Shown here: piece after piece, positions 10,469 through 21,371 of the stretch
How positions within the stretch are numbered: position 1 is the stretch's first letter
Layout: each line of letters opens with the position of its first letter
DNA from: Chamaelirium japonicum
Lineage: Eukaryota; Streptophyta; Magnoliopsida; Liliales; Melanthiaceae
Length of the DNA: 64,000 nucleotides
Reading direction: 5' to 3'
NCBI GenBank assembly: GCA_947650365.1
Contig: CANTAL010000099.1
Span: 744,001 to 808,000 of the forward strand
The notes under the pieces: generated by a model
What the model saw: only the letters and a program-made list of their open reading frames with translations
Told to the model about the DNA's origin: nothing
Databases searched by the model: none
Program-made: the position numbers and the translations under genes

Positions 10469-12231
10469 CGAATTCATTCGTACGATCCATTCTAATTCCT
10501 TCGTACGATCCATATTCAAATTCATTCACACGATCCATTCTAATTCATTACTACGATCCATTCTAATTCATTCGTACGATCCATTCTAATTCATTCGCAC
10601 GATCCATTCTAATTCATTCATATGATCCATTCTATTTCATTCGTACGATCCATTCTTACTCATTCGTACGATCCATTCTAATTCATTTGCACGAAGGTAT
10701 CCATTCTAATTCATTCGTACTATCCATTCTAATTCATTCGTACTATCCATTCCAATTCCTTCGTACGATCCATTCTAATTCATTCGTACGATCCATTCTA
10801 ATTCATTCGCACGAATGTATCCATTCAAATTCATTCGTACGATCCATTCTAATTCATTCGCACGATCCATTCTAATTCATTCGCACGATCCATTCTAATT
10901 CATTTATACGATCCAATCTAATTCATTCACACAATCCATTCTAATTCATTTGCACGAATTTATCCATTCTAATTCATTCGTACGATCCATTCTAATTCAT
11001 TCGCACGATCCATTCTAATTCATTCGCACGATCCATTCTAATTCATTCGTACGATCCATTCTAATTCATTCGTACGATCCATTCTAATCCATTCGCACGA
11101 TCCATTCTAATTCATTCGCACGATCCATTCTAATTCATTCGCACGATCCATTCTAATTCATTCATACGATCCATTCTAATTCATTCGTACGATCCATTCT
11201 AATTCATTCGCACGATCCATTCTAATTCATTCGTACGATCCATTCTAATTCATTTATACAATCCTATCTAATTCATTCATACAATCCATTCTAATTCATT
11301 TGCACGAATTTATCCATTCTAATTCATTCGTACGATCCATTCTAATTCATTCGTACGATCCATTCTAATTCATTCGCACGATCCATTCTAATTCATTCGC
11401 ACGATCCATTCTAATTCATTCATACGATCCATTCTAATTCATTCGTACGATCCATTCTAATTTATTCGTACGATCCATTCTAATTCATTCGTACGATCCA
11501 TTCTAATTCATTCGCACGATCCATTCTAATTCATTCGCACGAATGTATCCATTCTAATTCATTCGTATGATCCATTCTAATTCATTCACACGATCCATTC
11601 TAATTCATTCATACAATCCATTCTATTTCTTTTGCACGAATGTATCCATTCTAATTCATTCGTACAATCCATTCTATTTCATTAGTACGATCCATTCTAA
11701 TTCATTCGTACAATCCATTCTAATTCATTCGAACGATCTATTCGAATTCATTCGCACGAATGTATCCACTCTAATTCATTCATACGATCCATTCTAATTC
11801 CTTCGTACGATCCATTCTATTTCATTCGTATGATCCATTCTATTTCATTCATATAATCTATTCTAATTCATTCGCACGATCCATTCGATCCATTCTAATT
11901 TATTCATACGATCCATTCTAATTCATTCGTATGATCCATTCTAATTCATTCGTTCGATCCATTCTAATTTATTCGCACGATCCATTCTAATTCATTCATA
12001 CGATCCATTCTTACTCATTCGTACGATCCATTCTAATTCATTCGCACGATCCATTCTAATTCATCCGTACGATCCATTCTATTTCATTCGTACGATCCAT
12101 TCTTACTCATTCGTACGATCCATTCTAATTCATTCGCACGATCCATTCTAATTCATCCGTACGATCCATTCTATTTCATTCATACGATCCATTCTTACTC
12201 ATTCGTACGATCCATTCTAATTCATTCGCGT
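10469..12231 (-). repeat. Long reverse-orientation satellite block
   Basis: About 1.76 kb in uninterrupted R orientation. A marker variant GCACGAATTTATCC occurs at about 10952 and 11302, 350 bp apart, indicating an internal duplication of about 15 monomers. Confidence 0.85.
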
Positions 12232-13330
12232 ACGAATGAATTAGAATGGATACATTCGTGCAAAAGAATTAGAATAGATTGTATGAATGAATTAGAATGG
12301 ATCGTGCGAATGAATTAGAATGGATACATTCGTGCGAATGAATTAGAATGGATCGTATGAATGAATTAGATTTGATCGTATGAATGAATTAGAATGGATC
12401 GTGCGAATGAATTAGAATGGATCGTACGAATGAATTAGAATGGATCGTTTGAATGAATTAGAATGGATCGTACTTATGAATTAGAATGGGTCATACGAAT
12501 GAAATAGAATGGATCGTACGAAGGAATTAGAAAGGATCGTACAAACGAATTAGAATGGATCATATGAATGAAATAGAATAGATCATACGAATGAATTAGA
12601 ATGGATCGTATGAATGAATTAGATTGGATCGTATGAATGAATTAGAATGGATTGTACGAATGAAATAGATTAGATCGTACGAATGAATTAGAATGGATCG
12701 TGCGAATGAATTAGAATGGGTCGTACGAATGAATTAGAATGGATACACGATCTAGATCCATTCTAATTCATTCGCACAATCTATTCTAATTCATTCGTAG
12801 GATCCATTCTAATTCATTACTACGATCCATTCTAATTCATTCATACGACCCATTCTAATTCATTCGTACGATCCATTCTAATTCATTCGCACGATCCATT
12901 CTAATTTATTCATACGATCCATTCTAATTCATTCGTACGATCTATTCTATTTCATTCGTACAATCCATTCTTACTCAATCGTATGATCCATTCTAATCCA
13001 TTCGCACAATCTATTCTAATTCATTCGTACGATCCATTCTATTCCATTCGTACGATCCATTCTAATTCATACGATCCATTCTATTTCATTCATACGATCC
13101 ATTTTAATTCATTCGCACGATCCATTCTAATTCATTCATACGATCCATTCTTACTCATTCGTACGATCCATTCTAATTCATTCGCACGATCCATTCTAAT
13201 TCATCCGTACGATCCATTCTATTTCATTCGTACGATCCATTCTAATTCATTCGCACAATCTATTCTAATTCATTCGTACGATCCATTCTAATTCATTCGC
13301 ACGATCCATTCTAATTTATTCATACGATCC
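11500..13330. repeat. Higher-order satellite segment, copy 1
   Basis: This about 1.83-kb stretch, including the R-F-R switches at 12231 and 12750 and rare variants such as TTCTATTTCTTTTGCACG, is nearly repeated at about 26810-28633. The offset is 15,303-15,312 bp. Subtracting element B and its extra TSD (13,269 bp) leaves a period of about 2.04 kb before the insertion. Confidence 0.85.
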
Positions 13331-13421
13331 AATCTAATTCATTCATACAATCCATTCTAATTCATTTGCACGAATTTATCCATTCTAATTCATTCGTACG
13401 ATCCATTCTAATTCATTCGTA

Positions 13422-13426
13422 CGATC
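13422..13426 (+). repeat. Target site duplication, left copy (CGATC)
   Basis: The five bases before the TG of the 5' LTR. They are repeated at 26691-26695 directly after the 3' LTR, inside a satellite monomer. Confidence 0.92.
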
Positions 13427-13462
13427 TGTTGGGGGTAGCTGAAATCTGCCCTGGAGTTCGCA

Positions 13463-13480
13463 CCCCCCCCCCCCCCCCCC
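13463..13480 (+). repeat. Poly-C tract (18 C) in 5' LTR
   Basis: Uninterrupted run of 18 C. The 3' LTR has 19 C at 25592-25610 in the same context, so the tract is part of the element and its length is unstable. Exact length may be affected by sequencing error. Confidence 0.85.
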
Positions 13481-13549
13481 GTGCTCACCAAATCACCTTG
13501 ACAGGGAGCGAGATCCATATTAGGCTGAAAGGGCCTAGGCCAAGAGCAT

Positions 13550-13930
13550 TCTTAGGAGCTCGCCTAAGCTCGATGGAGCTCGCCTGAGATCGCCCAGGAG
13601 CTCGCCAAGCTCACCCAGGAGCTCGCCTAAGCTCGCTCAGGAGCTCGCCCCGGAGCTCGCCAAGCTCACCCTGGAGCTCGCCTAAGCTCGCTCAGGAGCT
13701 CGCCCGGAGCTCGCCAAGCTCGCTCAGGAGCTCGCTCCGGAGCTCGCCAAGCTCACCCAGGAGCTCGCCTAAGCTCGCTCAGGAGCTCGCCCCGGAGTTC
13801 GCCAAGCCCGCGCGAGAACTCGCTGGCAGTGATAGCGGGAGTTAGACCGTCATGCATAACGAAGAGACCGGCATCGCGAACGCCCCTTGCTCGCGCAGGA
13901 GCTCGCCCCTAGCTCGCTCAGGAGCTCGCC
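13550..13930 (+). repeat. Short tandem GAGCTCGCC/AAGCTCRCC region in U3 of 5' LTR
   Basis: Alternating CAGGAGCTCGCC and AAGCTCRCC modules, roughly 18-20 bp each, forming a SacI-site-rich array. The 3' LTR copy (about 25680-26060) has the same module order with single-base differences. Confidence 0.8.
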
Positions 13931-14355
13931 CAAGCTCGCCAGAATTCCCCAGTTTATCGAAGAGGTTGCTCCCGCGAGGTCCGACTCTTGATAGATGTGG
14001 AAGAGAAGGCGGAGCAATGGAGGGCGAGCTCACCTTAGCTCCCCATCGGAGGTCGCCCACAATGTATGAGAGGGTGCCAGGTGTCAAAACCCCACGGAAG
14101 CTACGTGGACAAACTTGGTCCACGGAAGCTCGCTCGAATCAGTTCGAGACCTCCCAGACTTGAACATTCCAGAATGGCCACCTGGCCACGACAAGAAAGA
14201 TTCCCTCCCCCACTCAAACCGCCTGGCAGGCTTGACGACAGAATGTCAGGGCGTGAGTACCAAGGACTGTCAGACCCACGCGAGCCAGAACGTGGGGGGT
14301 CTAGAAGGCGCCGGAAGAATCTCCACGTGTCGGGCCATGGTAGGCCACCGATTGC

Positions 14356-14362
14356 TATAAAT
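14356..14362 (+). promoter_or_regulatory. TATA box of 5' LTR, element B
   Basis: TATAAAT in ATTGCTATAAATGCTC, conserved in the 3' LTR (26487-26493) and in element A. The genomic RNA would start about 30 bp downstream. Confidence 0.72.
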
Positions 14363-14561
14363 GCTCACCCCTAGGCTCCATAGTACAGGTTCGAAATCCT
14401 TTTTCCTTCCTCTTTGGTCCATTACAGCTCGCCGTTGTGCCACTGTGACTGACTTGAGCGTCGGAGGGTCTGCGCTCCTAAGGGAGCCAGCCGTTCTCAC
14501 GTTCTCTTTTCTTTGTCTTGCAGGCAGCCCGCACGGACCAGCGAAAAATCCCCCGAACATT

Positions 14562-14578
14562 TGGCGCCGTCTGTGGGA
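14562..14578 (+). other. Primer binding site, element B
   Basis: TGGCGCCGTCTGTGGGA, two bases after the LTR end, identical to element A on the other strand. Confidence 0.87.
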
Positions 14579-14649
14579 TCTTCGACTGGTTCCTGTGAGA
14601 ACGCCCACGACCACGCGGTGGAGCGCCGTTCGCTTTTGTGACCCAAAAG

Positions 14650-17154
14650 ATGGCTCCGGTGACAAGGGGACACAGGCGACCGAGGACTCATGCCAGATCT
14701 GCGCGCAGCGAGCCTCCGGTCGAGACCCCTCAGCCCCCGGTCCCGCTCAGTGACCAACTCTTGTCGGAGATATTGGCCACCCAACGGGCGATGATGGAGG
14801 AGCTGGCACGATTGCGTCAGGCTCCAGCGGCCAGCCGGCGATCTGGGCCGGCGAAGATAGCGTCTCCGGTGCGACCACCGGCGTCAACATCGCGCCCTCC
14901 CACGATCGCTCCGGCGCGGCGGGTTTCCCATCCGGAACCCCCAGTCGGGAGAGCGGCTGCGCGAGGGGTGCCGGAAACCCCGCTCACAAGGTTGCAGAAG
15001 CTAGTCACCCAGCGATCTAGCAACCAGGCGACCTCGCGCGCGACCATTCCCTGCCGCCGTAGCCGGAGCGCCGATTCTGAGGGGTCGGAGGCAAGATCTC
15101 TAGAGCGGGATCGCGACCCACGCCATCGGCGACGAGGGAAAGAGCCCGCGGTGGAAATATCTTCAGGAGCTCGAGAGGCAACGGCCTCCCACAGACCAAC
15201 TGATGCGCCGAAGGAATCCGTGGGTGGACAGCAAGGAGCCCGCCGAGCGGTTGCCCCCGAGGGTCGCCGCGGGGTGGGGCCGACCTCGCCACAAGGGAGC
15301 GTACGAGACCGCCTAGGACCTGCGCAGCCGCCTCTGGGAGTTCTCCCCGAGCGCTGGCGGCGACCTAGTGCGCCAGTAGATTTACTTGAAGACCTTGCCG
15401 CCCACGGAGGTAGCTCGCCTTTCACCAGCGAGGTCCACCAAGGGGGTTTTCCGCACCACTGGACCCCCCCGAAGTTTGTATTGTTTGACGGGTCGCAGGA
15501 TCCCGTTGACCATCTCTTGGCTTACAGAAAGCTTCTGTTTTTCCGAGACCAAGACCACGTCTTGTGCCGAGCATTCCCGAGCAGTTTGACCGGCTCGGCA
15601 TTGAACTGGTTCCACAAGTTGCCGCCCGGCACGATCCCCGACTTTCCAACTCTCTCTAGGCTATTCCTGGAGCAGTATCGCTGCAATAGGCAGCCCCCGA
15701 AGAGAATCGAGTCTCTGTTTACTTTAACCATGGGAGCTCGCGAGACGCTCCGGTGCTTCGCAACGCGATTCCGGAGCGCCTACCTCGCTCTGGAAGACGC
15801 GGCGGGCCAAGATCGTACCGTGGTGAGCGCTTTCAGAAGCGCCCTCCCCGAGGGTTGCAAGCTTCATGACGCTCTAGTGATCAAGGACCCTCGCACGATG
15901 GTTGAACTATTTGCCCTGGTCCAGCAACACATCAAGCTCGAAGACGCTGTGCTAGACCGAAAGGGAAAGGCAGTCGAGCAGCGACCTCCTCCGGCCCCGC
16001 GACCGCTCGTCGTCAAGGCCGTGGAGAGAAGGGAGGTGCCCCTGGCGGTGGCTTTGCCCGGACCGCCCGCTGTTCCTGCTGAACAGCCCGCTGAAGCCCC
16101 CACGGCTGTCGCTGGAAGGCCGGCGAACTGGCGCCTGCCTCTAGGACCCGGGGAGCGGGACTTCACCGTACTGACCCACTCGCCAGGACAAATCTTCCAT
16201 CAGATTCGGAATGAACCTTTCTTCCAGTACCCGCCACCCCTACAGGTCAGAGAGCCTGGCTCTACCGACAACTCGCGGCGGTGCGCCTTTCATCGAAGCC
16301 CTGGGCATCACACTAACAGATGCCGGGCTCTTAAGAACCACCTCGAGGATTTGGTCACCCAGGGCCACTTGAATCAGTTTATTTCGCCTCCAAGGAGGTT
16401 CGAGGTAGTACCGACACGGGCCCCTCGGGAGGGAGATCGCCCGGGGCCCGCTGAGCCCGCCCTGCCTCCGCCTCCCACGAAAGGACCGGCGATCTGCCAT
16501 ACCATTAGCGGGCGGCTGTGCGGCCCGAGATCCAGTAATGAAGCCCGCCGACGAGTCAGGGAGATGGAGCGGGCACAAAAGGTATTTTTCGTCTCGCTAA
16601 CTCTTACTTTACTTCAAGCACCAAGGGTGGAAGCCCGCGATTTTCTCTGGTTTTCGGAAGATGACATGACTGGGGTCGTTACGCCCCACAATGACCCCCT
16701 CGTCATACGCCTGATGATGGCTAACATCGAGGTGAGGCGAGCTCTGGTTGATCCGGGGAGCGCCGTGGACATCCTTTTTCTGTCGGCCTACCTGCGAATG
16801 GGGTTGAGACTCGCCGACCTGTCTCCCTCGACGAGCTCCCTCAGTGGGTTCACCGGAGAGGTCGCCAGAGTGGCAGGGGAGATAACCCTTACGGTGACCG
16901 CTGGCCCGGAGGCTCGCCAAGTCCGCTTCACGGTAGTGGATGGAAGTTCCGCATTTAACGCCATCCTTGGGCGGCCTTGGCTAAGGCAAATGAAGGCGGT
17001 AGCTTCACCCAACCATCAGGCCCTCAAATTCCCGACCGTGAGCGGGGTCGTAGTAATTCGGGGGGATCAGGTAGCTGCTACCCGATGCGAGCAGGATGTC
17101 CTTCACCTCATGGACATGGAGGTCGCCGAGGCCAAGAGGCCCGCACCCTCCTAG
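14650..17154 (+). CDS. gag: gag-protease polyprotein, element B
   Basis: The ATG at 14650 (MAPVTRG) matches the element A start; an upstream in-frame GTG at 14638 is not needed. About 834 residues. The N-terminal 260 are Arg/Pro/Ser-rich. Retrotrans_gag lies at about 265-430 (FPHHWTPPKF, ALNWFHKLP, LEQYRCNRQPP). The zinc knuckle CAFHRSPGHHTNRC starts at residue 545. The protease lies at about 690-800. The ORF is unbroken, unlike element A. However, the catalytic triad D-S-G is D-P-G (CCG at 16753-16755; TCG in element A), which should weaken or abolish the protease. It ends RPAPS-UAG in the readthrough context. Confidence 0.93.
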   Translation: MAPVTRGHRRPRTHARSARSEPPVETPQPPVPLSDQLLSEILATQRAMMEELARLRQAPAASRRSGPAKIASPVRPPASTSRPPTIAPARRVSHPEPPVGRAAARGVPETPLTRLQKLVTQRSSNQATSRATIPCRRSRSADSEGSEARSLERDRDPRHRRRGKEPAVEISSGAREATASHRPTDAPKESVGGQQGARRAVAPEGRRGVGPTSPQGSVRDRLGPAQPPLGVLPERWRRPSAPVDLLEDLAAHGGSSPFTSEVHQGGFPHHWTPPKFVLFDGSQDPVDHLLAYRKLLFFRDQDHVLCRAFPSSLTGSALNWFHKLPPGTIPDFPTLSRLFLEQYRCNRQPPKRIESLFTLTMGARETLRCFATRFRSAYLALEDAAGQDRTVVSAFRSALPEGCKLHDALVIKDPRTMVELFALVQQHIKLEDAVLDRKGKAVEQRPPPAPRPLVVKAVERREVPLAVALPGPPAVPAEQPAEAPTAVAGRPANWRLPLGPGERDFTVLTHSPGQIFHQIRNEPFFQYPPPLQVREPGSTDNSRRCAFHRSPGHHTNRCRALKNHLEDLVTQGHLNQFISPPRRFEVVPTRAPREGDRPGPAEPALPPPPTKGPAICHTISGRLCGPRSSNEARRRVREMERAQKVFFVSLTLTLLQAPRVEARDFLWFSEDDMTGVVTPHNDPLVIRLMMANIEVRRALVDPGSAVDILFLSAYLRMGLRLADLSPSTSSLSGFTGEVARVAGEITLTVTAGPEARQVRFTVVDGSSAFNAILGRPWLRQMKAVASPNHQALKFPTVSGVVVIRGDQVAATRCEQDVLHLMDMEVAEAKRPAPS

Positions 17155-17160
17155 CAATTA
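17152..17160 (+). promoter_or_regulatory. Putative stop-codon readthrough signal UAG CAA UUA (element B)
   Basis: The stop codon of gag-protease with the two following codons forms the UAG-CAR-YYA context. The frame is open after it through to RT, and the first candidate start downstream at 17245 is GTG, not ATG. The signal is conserved with element A (6224-6232). Confidence 0.73.
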
Positions 17161-20100
17161 CCGCCCGCAACGAGCGAGCTATGGGGGAGCCCGCTGAAGG
17201 CCTCCTCGCTTAAGTCCCCTACTCCACCCCCGGGTGGGAGCGGTGTGGACCTCAAGTTGGAGGAGGGAGGTCGCCCGACAACCCCCAAGAGAGGAAGTTT
17301 ACCAATTGCCGAACCACTTCAAGAGGTCGACCTTGGCGGCAAAGAAGGGCCAAGAATTGTTAGCCTCGGAACCTCGCTAACCAAGGGCGAGGTCCTGGCC
17401 ATAACCAACTTACTCAGGGAATACCGTGACGTATTCGCCTGGAGCTTCGCGGACATGCCAGGGATCGACCCGGAGGTCGCCTGTCATCGTCTGCACACCA
17501 TGAAGGAGTTGCCGCCGGTCAAGCAGAAAGCTCGGCACATACCCGCTGCGAAGTCCGCTTCAGTGGCGGCGGAGATAGACAAGCTGGAGCGAGCCGGCTT
17601 CATCCGCGAGGCGCACTTCCCCGAGTGGATCTCCAATATTGTGGCGGTGCCTAAGAAGAGCGGAGCGGTCAGGGTGTGCATTGACTTCTCCGACCTCAAC
17701 AAGGCATGCCCGAAGGACGGATTTCCTCTTCCGAGAATAGGCGCACTGGTCAACGCAGCTGTCGGGTTCCAGGCCCTGTCCTTCATGGATGGATATTCTG
17801 GGTATAACCAGATACCTCTCCACGCCGACGATCAGGAGAAGACCGCCTTCTACTCGGGAGCGGGCTACCAGAAGTTGTACTGCTATCGAGTGATGCTGTT
17901 CGGACTTAAGAACGCTGGAGCGACCTACCAAAGGCTAGTCACTCAGATGTTCAAAGATCAGATCGGCAGAAACGTCGAAGTTTATGTAGACTACCTCCTG
18001 GTGAAGAGTCGGGAGAGGGAGGGGCATGTTGCCGATCTCCGCGAAACCTTCGAGGTACTGAGAAAGTACCAAATGAGGCTAAACCCGGCGAAGTGCGCAT
18101 TCGGGGTGACGTCGGGGAAATTCCTCGGGTACCTGGTCACCCACAGGGGGATCGAGGCCGACCCTGGGCAAATCCGAGCACTTGTCGAGATGCCCGCGCC
18201 GAGGACCCGGCAGGAAGTCCAGAGACTGAGCGGGCGAATCGCCGCGCTCAATCGGTTCATCTCCAAATCCTCAGACAACTGCCGACCTCTTTTCGAGCTG
18301 CTACGAAAAGGAGCAAGCGTTTGTTGGGATGAGAAGTGCGAGCACGCCTTCCAAAAGATCAAGGACTACCTGGCGAGCCTACCGATCTTAGCGGCACCCA
18401 AAGAGGGCGCCGAACTCGGCGTGTACCTTGCGGTCACTGAGAATGCGGTGAGCGGGGTCCTGGTTGTGGAAGAAGCAAAGGTGGAGCGGCCTGTCTACTT
18501 TGTAAGCCACACGATGCTTCCCGCCGAGCTCCGGTATCGACTAATCGAGAAGGTCGCATTGGCCTTGGTCCTTACCGCGAGAAAGCTCCACCCCTACTTC
18601 TCGGCGCACCCTGTCAGGGTCATCACAGAGCACCCTCTAAAGAGCGCGCTCTCCAGGCCCTCAGTAGCCGGCAGGCTCTACCGTTGGTCCGCCGAGCTCG
18701 CCGCCTATGGCTTGGAGTATGTCCCTCGAGTTGCTGTCAAAGGACAGGCGCTCGCCGATTTCTTGGCGGACTTCCCCATAGAAGAACCGGTCCAGTACCG
18801 GGAGGATGAGCCAACTGAGGCACACCCTGGGAAGGTGAGGTTCTTGGACAATCAAGGCGAGCTTCCTCCAACTAAGCGTTCAGAGGAGGCAGGCTGGGAA
18901 TTATTCATCGATGGATCCTCCAACACTTTGGGGGCTGGGATCGGGGTCGCACTGATCGCCCAGTCGGTACTTCTGGAGAAGTCAGTCCGACTGGATTTCG
19001 CCGCTACCAACAATGAGGCGGAATATGAGGCGCTGCTGGCCGGCCTGGAGCTTGCTAAAGAGGTAGGCGCCAAACGCCTGAAGGTCTTTAGAGATTCCCA
19101 GCTAATTATTTGCCAAATCAATGGGGAGTACGCCTCTCGGGATACACGAATGGCGGGCTATGTGGATCTGGTGAAGCACAAGGCCGCGGAGTTTGAAAAG
19201 ATCTCATTTGAGCAAATTCTACGAGCCGATAATAGGCAAGCTGATGCTTTGGCAAACGCCGCCTCTTTGCTGGGAACATCAGAGGCTCGCCAGATTCTCA
19301 TCGAAGTCCAAAATCAGTCTCGGCTCCAACTGATGGAGCCCGCTGTTAACCAAGTCTCCACCGACGTACCACCCAGCGGGTGGACCGCCCCTATTCTTCG
19401 TTTTCTCTAGAAGGGCGAGCTTCCAGAGGATAGAGAGAAAGCCCGGCGAGTGGAGAAATGCGCTGGGCGCTACCTCATTCGCTGGGATCGCCTTTTTCGA
19501 AGATCTTTTGGCGGGCCAAGTCTCCGTTGCGTCGAGAGCCCGGAGACTGAAGAAGTACTGAATTGTATCCACTCTGGCGAGCTGGGAAACCACGCTGGTG
19601 GGCGGTCTCTAGCTGCAAAAGTACGAAGGCAAGGATACTGGTGGCCCACTCTGGAACAAGATGCTCTGAAGGTTGCCCAGAGGTGCATCCAATGCCAGAA
19701 GCACGCCACCACGAACCATATGCCCGCAGAAGAACTGCATCCTCTGGCGAGCCCCTGGCCTTTCCAGCAATGGGGGTTGGACATTGTGGGACCTTTCCCT
19801 GTGTCAGCCCGGCAAAAGAAATTCATCCTAGTAGCTACGGACTACTTCACCAAATGGGTGGAAGCGGTCCCGCTAGCCAAGATAGGCGAGAAGCAGGTAA
19901 AAGACTTCCTGTGGAAGAATATTTTCTGTCGGTTCGGTCTACCTCGGATACTTATCACCGACAATGGTCGCCAGTTCGACAATCGCTTAATCAGAAGCTT
20001 TTGTGTGGAATATGGAGTCGACCTAAGATTCTCTTCCCCAAGGTACCCTCAAAGCAACGGGCAGGCCGAAGCAACGAATCGCGTGATCTTGGACAACCTC

Positions 20101-20616
20101 AAGAAGAGGCTGGAAGGGAAAAAAGGATTGTGGGAGCAGGAGCTCGACGGAGTCTTGTGGGCCTATCGCACTACTCCACGTCGCTCAACTAACGAATCCC
20201 CTTTCAGTCTCACTTTTGGTTGCGAAGCCGTGCTACCCATAGAGGCCGAGCTGCCCACTGAAAGAAGGCTCGCGTCGGCGGAGGTCGACAACGACAAACT
20301 GCTCGTCGACTCCCTTGATCAGCTCGAAGAAAGACGAGAGCGCGCCAATCTACACCTCGCCGGATACAGACAAGAGATGAAGCGCGCCTATGACAAAAGA
20401 GTCCGCCATCGGGCGTTCAAGGCCGGCGTTCTGGTGATGAGAAAGGTGTTTGCAAACACGCAAGAGCCTAATGCAGGAAAGCTCGCGGCGAACTGGGAAG
20501 GCCCATACATAATACACGAAGTAGGAAGCTCGGGGGCTTACCGGTTGATGACCGCAGGAGGCGACCTGTTAGAGCGACCTTGGAATGCTCTGCACCTTCG
20601 CAAGTTCTATGCCTAA
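17155..20616 (+). pseudogene. pol: pol of element B: RT-RNaseH-aRNaseH-integrase, one nonsense codon
   Basis: 1,153 codons in the gag frame, counted from the codon after the UAG. RT lies at about 120-340. Its catalytic box is YVDY instead of YVDD (TAC at 17992-17994, residue 280), which should remove a metal-binding aspartate. Ty3-type RNase H lies at about 415-495. The second archaeal-type RNase H lies at about 580-700 (IDGSS at 585-589, NNEAEYEALLAG, DSQL, ADNRQADALA). A UAG at 19408-19410 (CAG in element A) stops translation before integrase. The integrase frame is then intact: zinc region with CIQCQKH, catalytic D876, D936 and E972 with 35 residues between the last two, and terminus RKFYA with no chromodomain. 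Confidence 0.93.
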
Positions 20617-21371
20617 AGAAATTTTTGTAAATTCTGAAGTTGTGAATGAACGATAGAGGTTTTCAACAATTGAACTAGGAAGCTCGGCGCAGACAGAGCC
20701 CGCATGATCTATAGTGTGCAGTCCGCCGTTGCGCGGACTTAAAGCAAAACCGGGATCCTCAGAGGCAGCCAGTGGGCAACCTTGAGCTTCCCGGGGCAGT
20801 CCGCCGCTGTGCGGACTTAAAGCAAGACCGGGATCCTCAGAGGCAGCCAGTGGGCGACCTTGAGCTTCCCGGGGAAGTCCGCTGCCTAGTGGACTCTAAA
20901 CCTAACCAGGATCCTTCGCGTTCACCCGCCATGAACGGAAGCATCCTGGCGTTGGCAAACCCCTCAAAGGGCGAGCCCGCCGAACAGGATCATCGAGAGA
21001 AATTAACCGGGCAGGGGGCAGCTAGCACTTATTAGTTTCCTTTAAAAATAAAAATGGTTTAAGTCTCTGAGTGTAGGGAAGTTTTTGAAGTCTTTTGGTT
21101 CGCTTAAATGTTTTCCGGGCTCAGAGACTATCGAGTTTTTGCGAGCATACCGAATTTTTCGTTTGCATATATTTTAAAATAAAAAGTTTGAATCGAATTA
21201 GCTGCCTCGCCCGGGGTATCGCTCTCGAGGTCGCTGCGAACTCCTAAAGCGGACTCATAAGCAATACAAGGAAAGGAAAAGAGACATGGAAAAGTAAGGA
21301 GCAGAGGCGAACTCAAAAGGATATGTCATTCATTATACCGAAAATGATTACAAGGGTTACAAAGATACAGC
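20617..21371 (+). other. pol to antisense-gene interval with decayed small ORF
   Basis: Contains the counterpart of the element A small ORF. The ATG position reads ATA in CGATAGAGG, a stop lies at 20712-20714, and the open frame then runs through the 78-bp repeats to GAASTY-UAG at 21035. The 3' part (21040-21371) holds the probable 3' UTR and poly(A) region of the antisense gene. Nothing else is recognisable. Confidence 0.55.
20720..20920 (+). repeat. 78-bp tandem repeat with hairpin, element B
   Basis: Anchors at 20720, 20798 and 20876 are exactly 78 bp apart. There are two good units and a diverged third, one unit fewer than element A. Each good unit has a GTCCGC/GCGGAC stem. Confidence 0.85.

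Larger units (their letters stand above)
10108..13426. repeat. 23-bp satellite array, left segment
   Basis: The monomer is the 18-bp core AATGAATTAGAATGGATC plus a CGTAC-type junction; a clean example is 32464-32486. Orientation blocks (F = core as written, R = reverse complement), approximate ends: F 10108-10468, R 10469-12231, F 12232-12750, R 12751-13426. The F to R turn at 10468 is GGATATATTCGAATTCATTC. The R to F turn at 12231 is ATTCGCGTACGAATG. A 28-bp monomer form with an ACATT insertion (GGATACATTCG) is scattered through. No gene is present. The small translated frames are satellite. Confidence 0.95.
13427..14559 (+). repeat. 5' LTR of element B (1,133 bp)
   Basis: Begins TGTTGGGGGTAGCTG and ends CCCCCGAACA. 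It contains an 18-C tract at 13463-13480, a GAGCTCGC tandem region, TATA at 14356 and a U5 ending in a pyrimidine tract followed by TTGCAG|GC. The 3' LTR matches over its whole length. Confidence 0.96.

Noticed and set aside
12983..13291. 102-codon open frame in the satellite encoding NSF/RSILIHSYDPF-like repeats (similar frames at 11567, 26879, 28286, 38134, 49284)
   Set aside because: The 23-bp unit shifts frame each monomer, giving a 23-residue pattern over three monomers. The frames stay open only where TTCTAATTC happens to be TTCTATTTC or TTCTTACTC. Similar frames appear wherever such variants occur, so coding is not supported.
10108..13426. CRISPR-like regular repeats
   Set aside because: Monomers are contiguous without unique spacers, and the surroundings are plant retrotransposons.
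13463..13480. Poly-C tract as an assembly gap or error
   Set aside because: Both LTRs contain it in the same context (18 and 19 C), so it belongs to the element, though exact length is uncertain.
17245..17247. Independent start of pol at 17245 or 6127
   Set aside because: These codons are GTG and TTG, the frame is open up to the gag UAG, and there is no ATG. A readthrough fusion explains both copies better.
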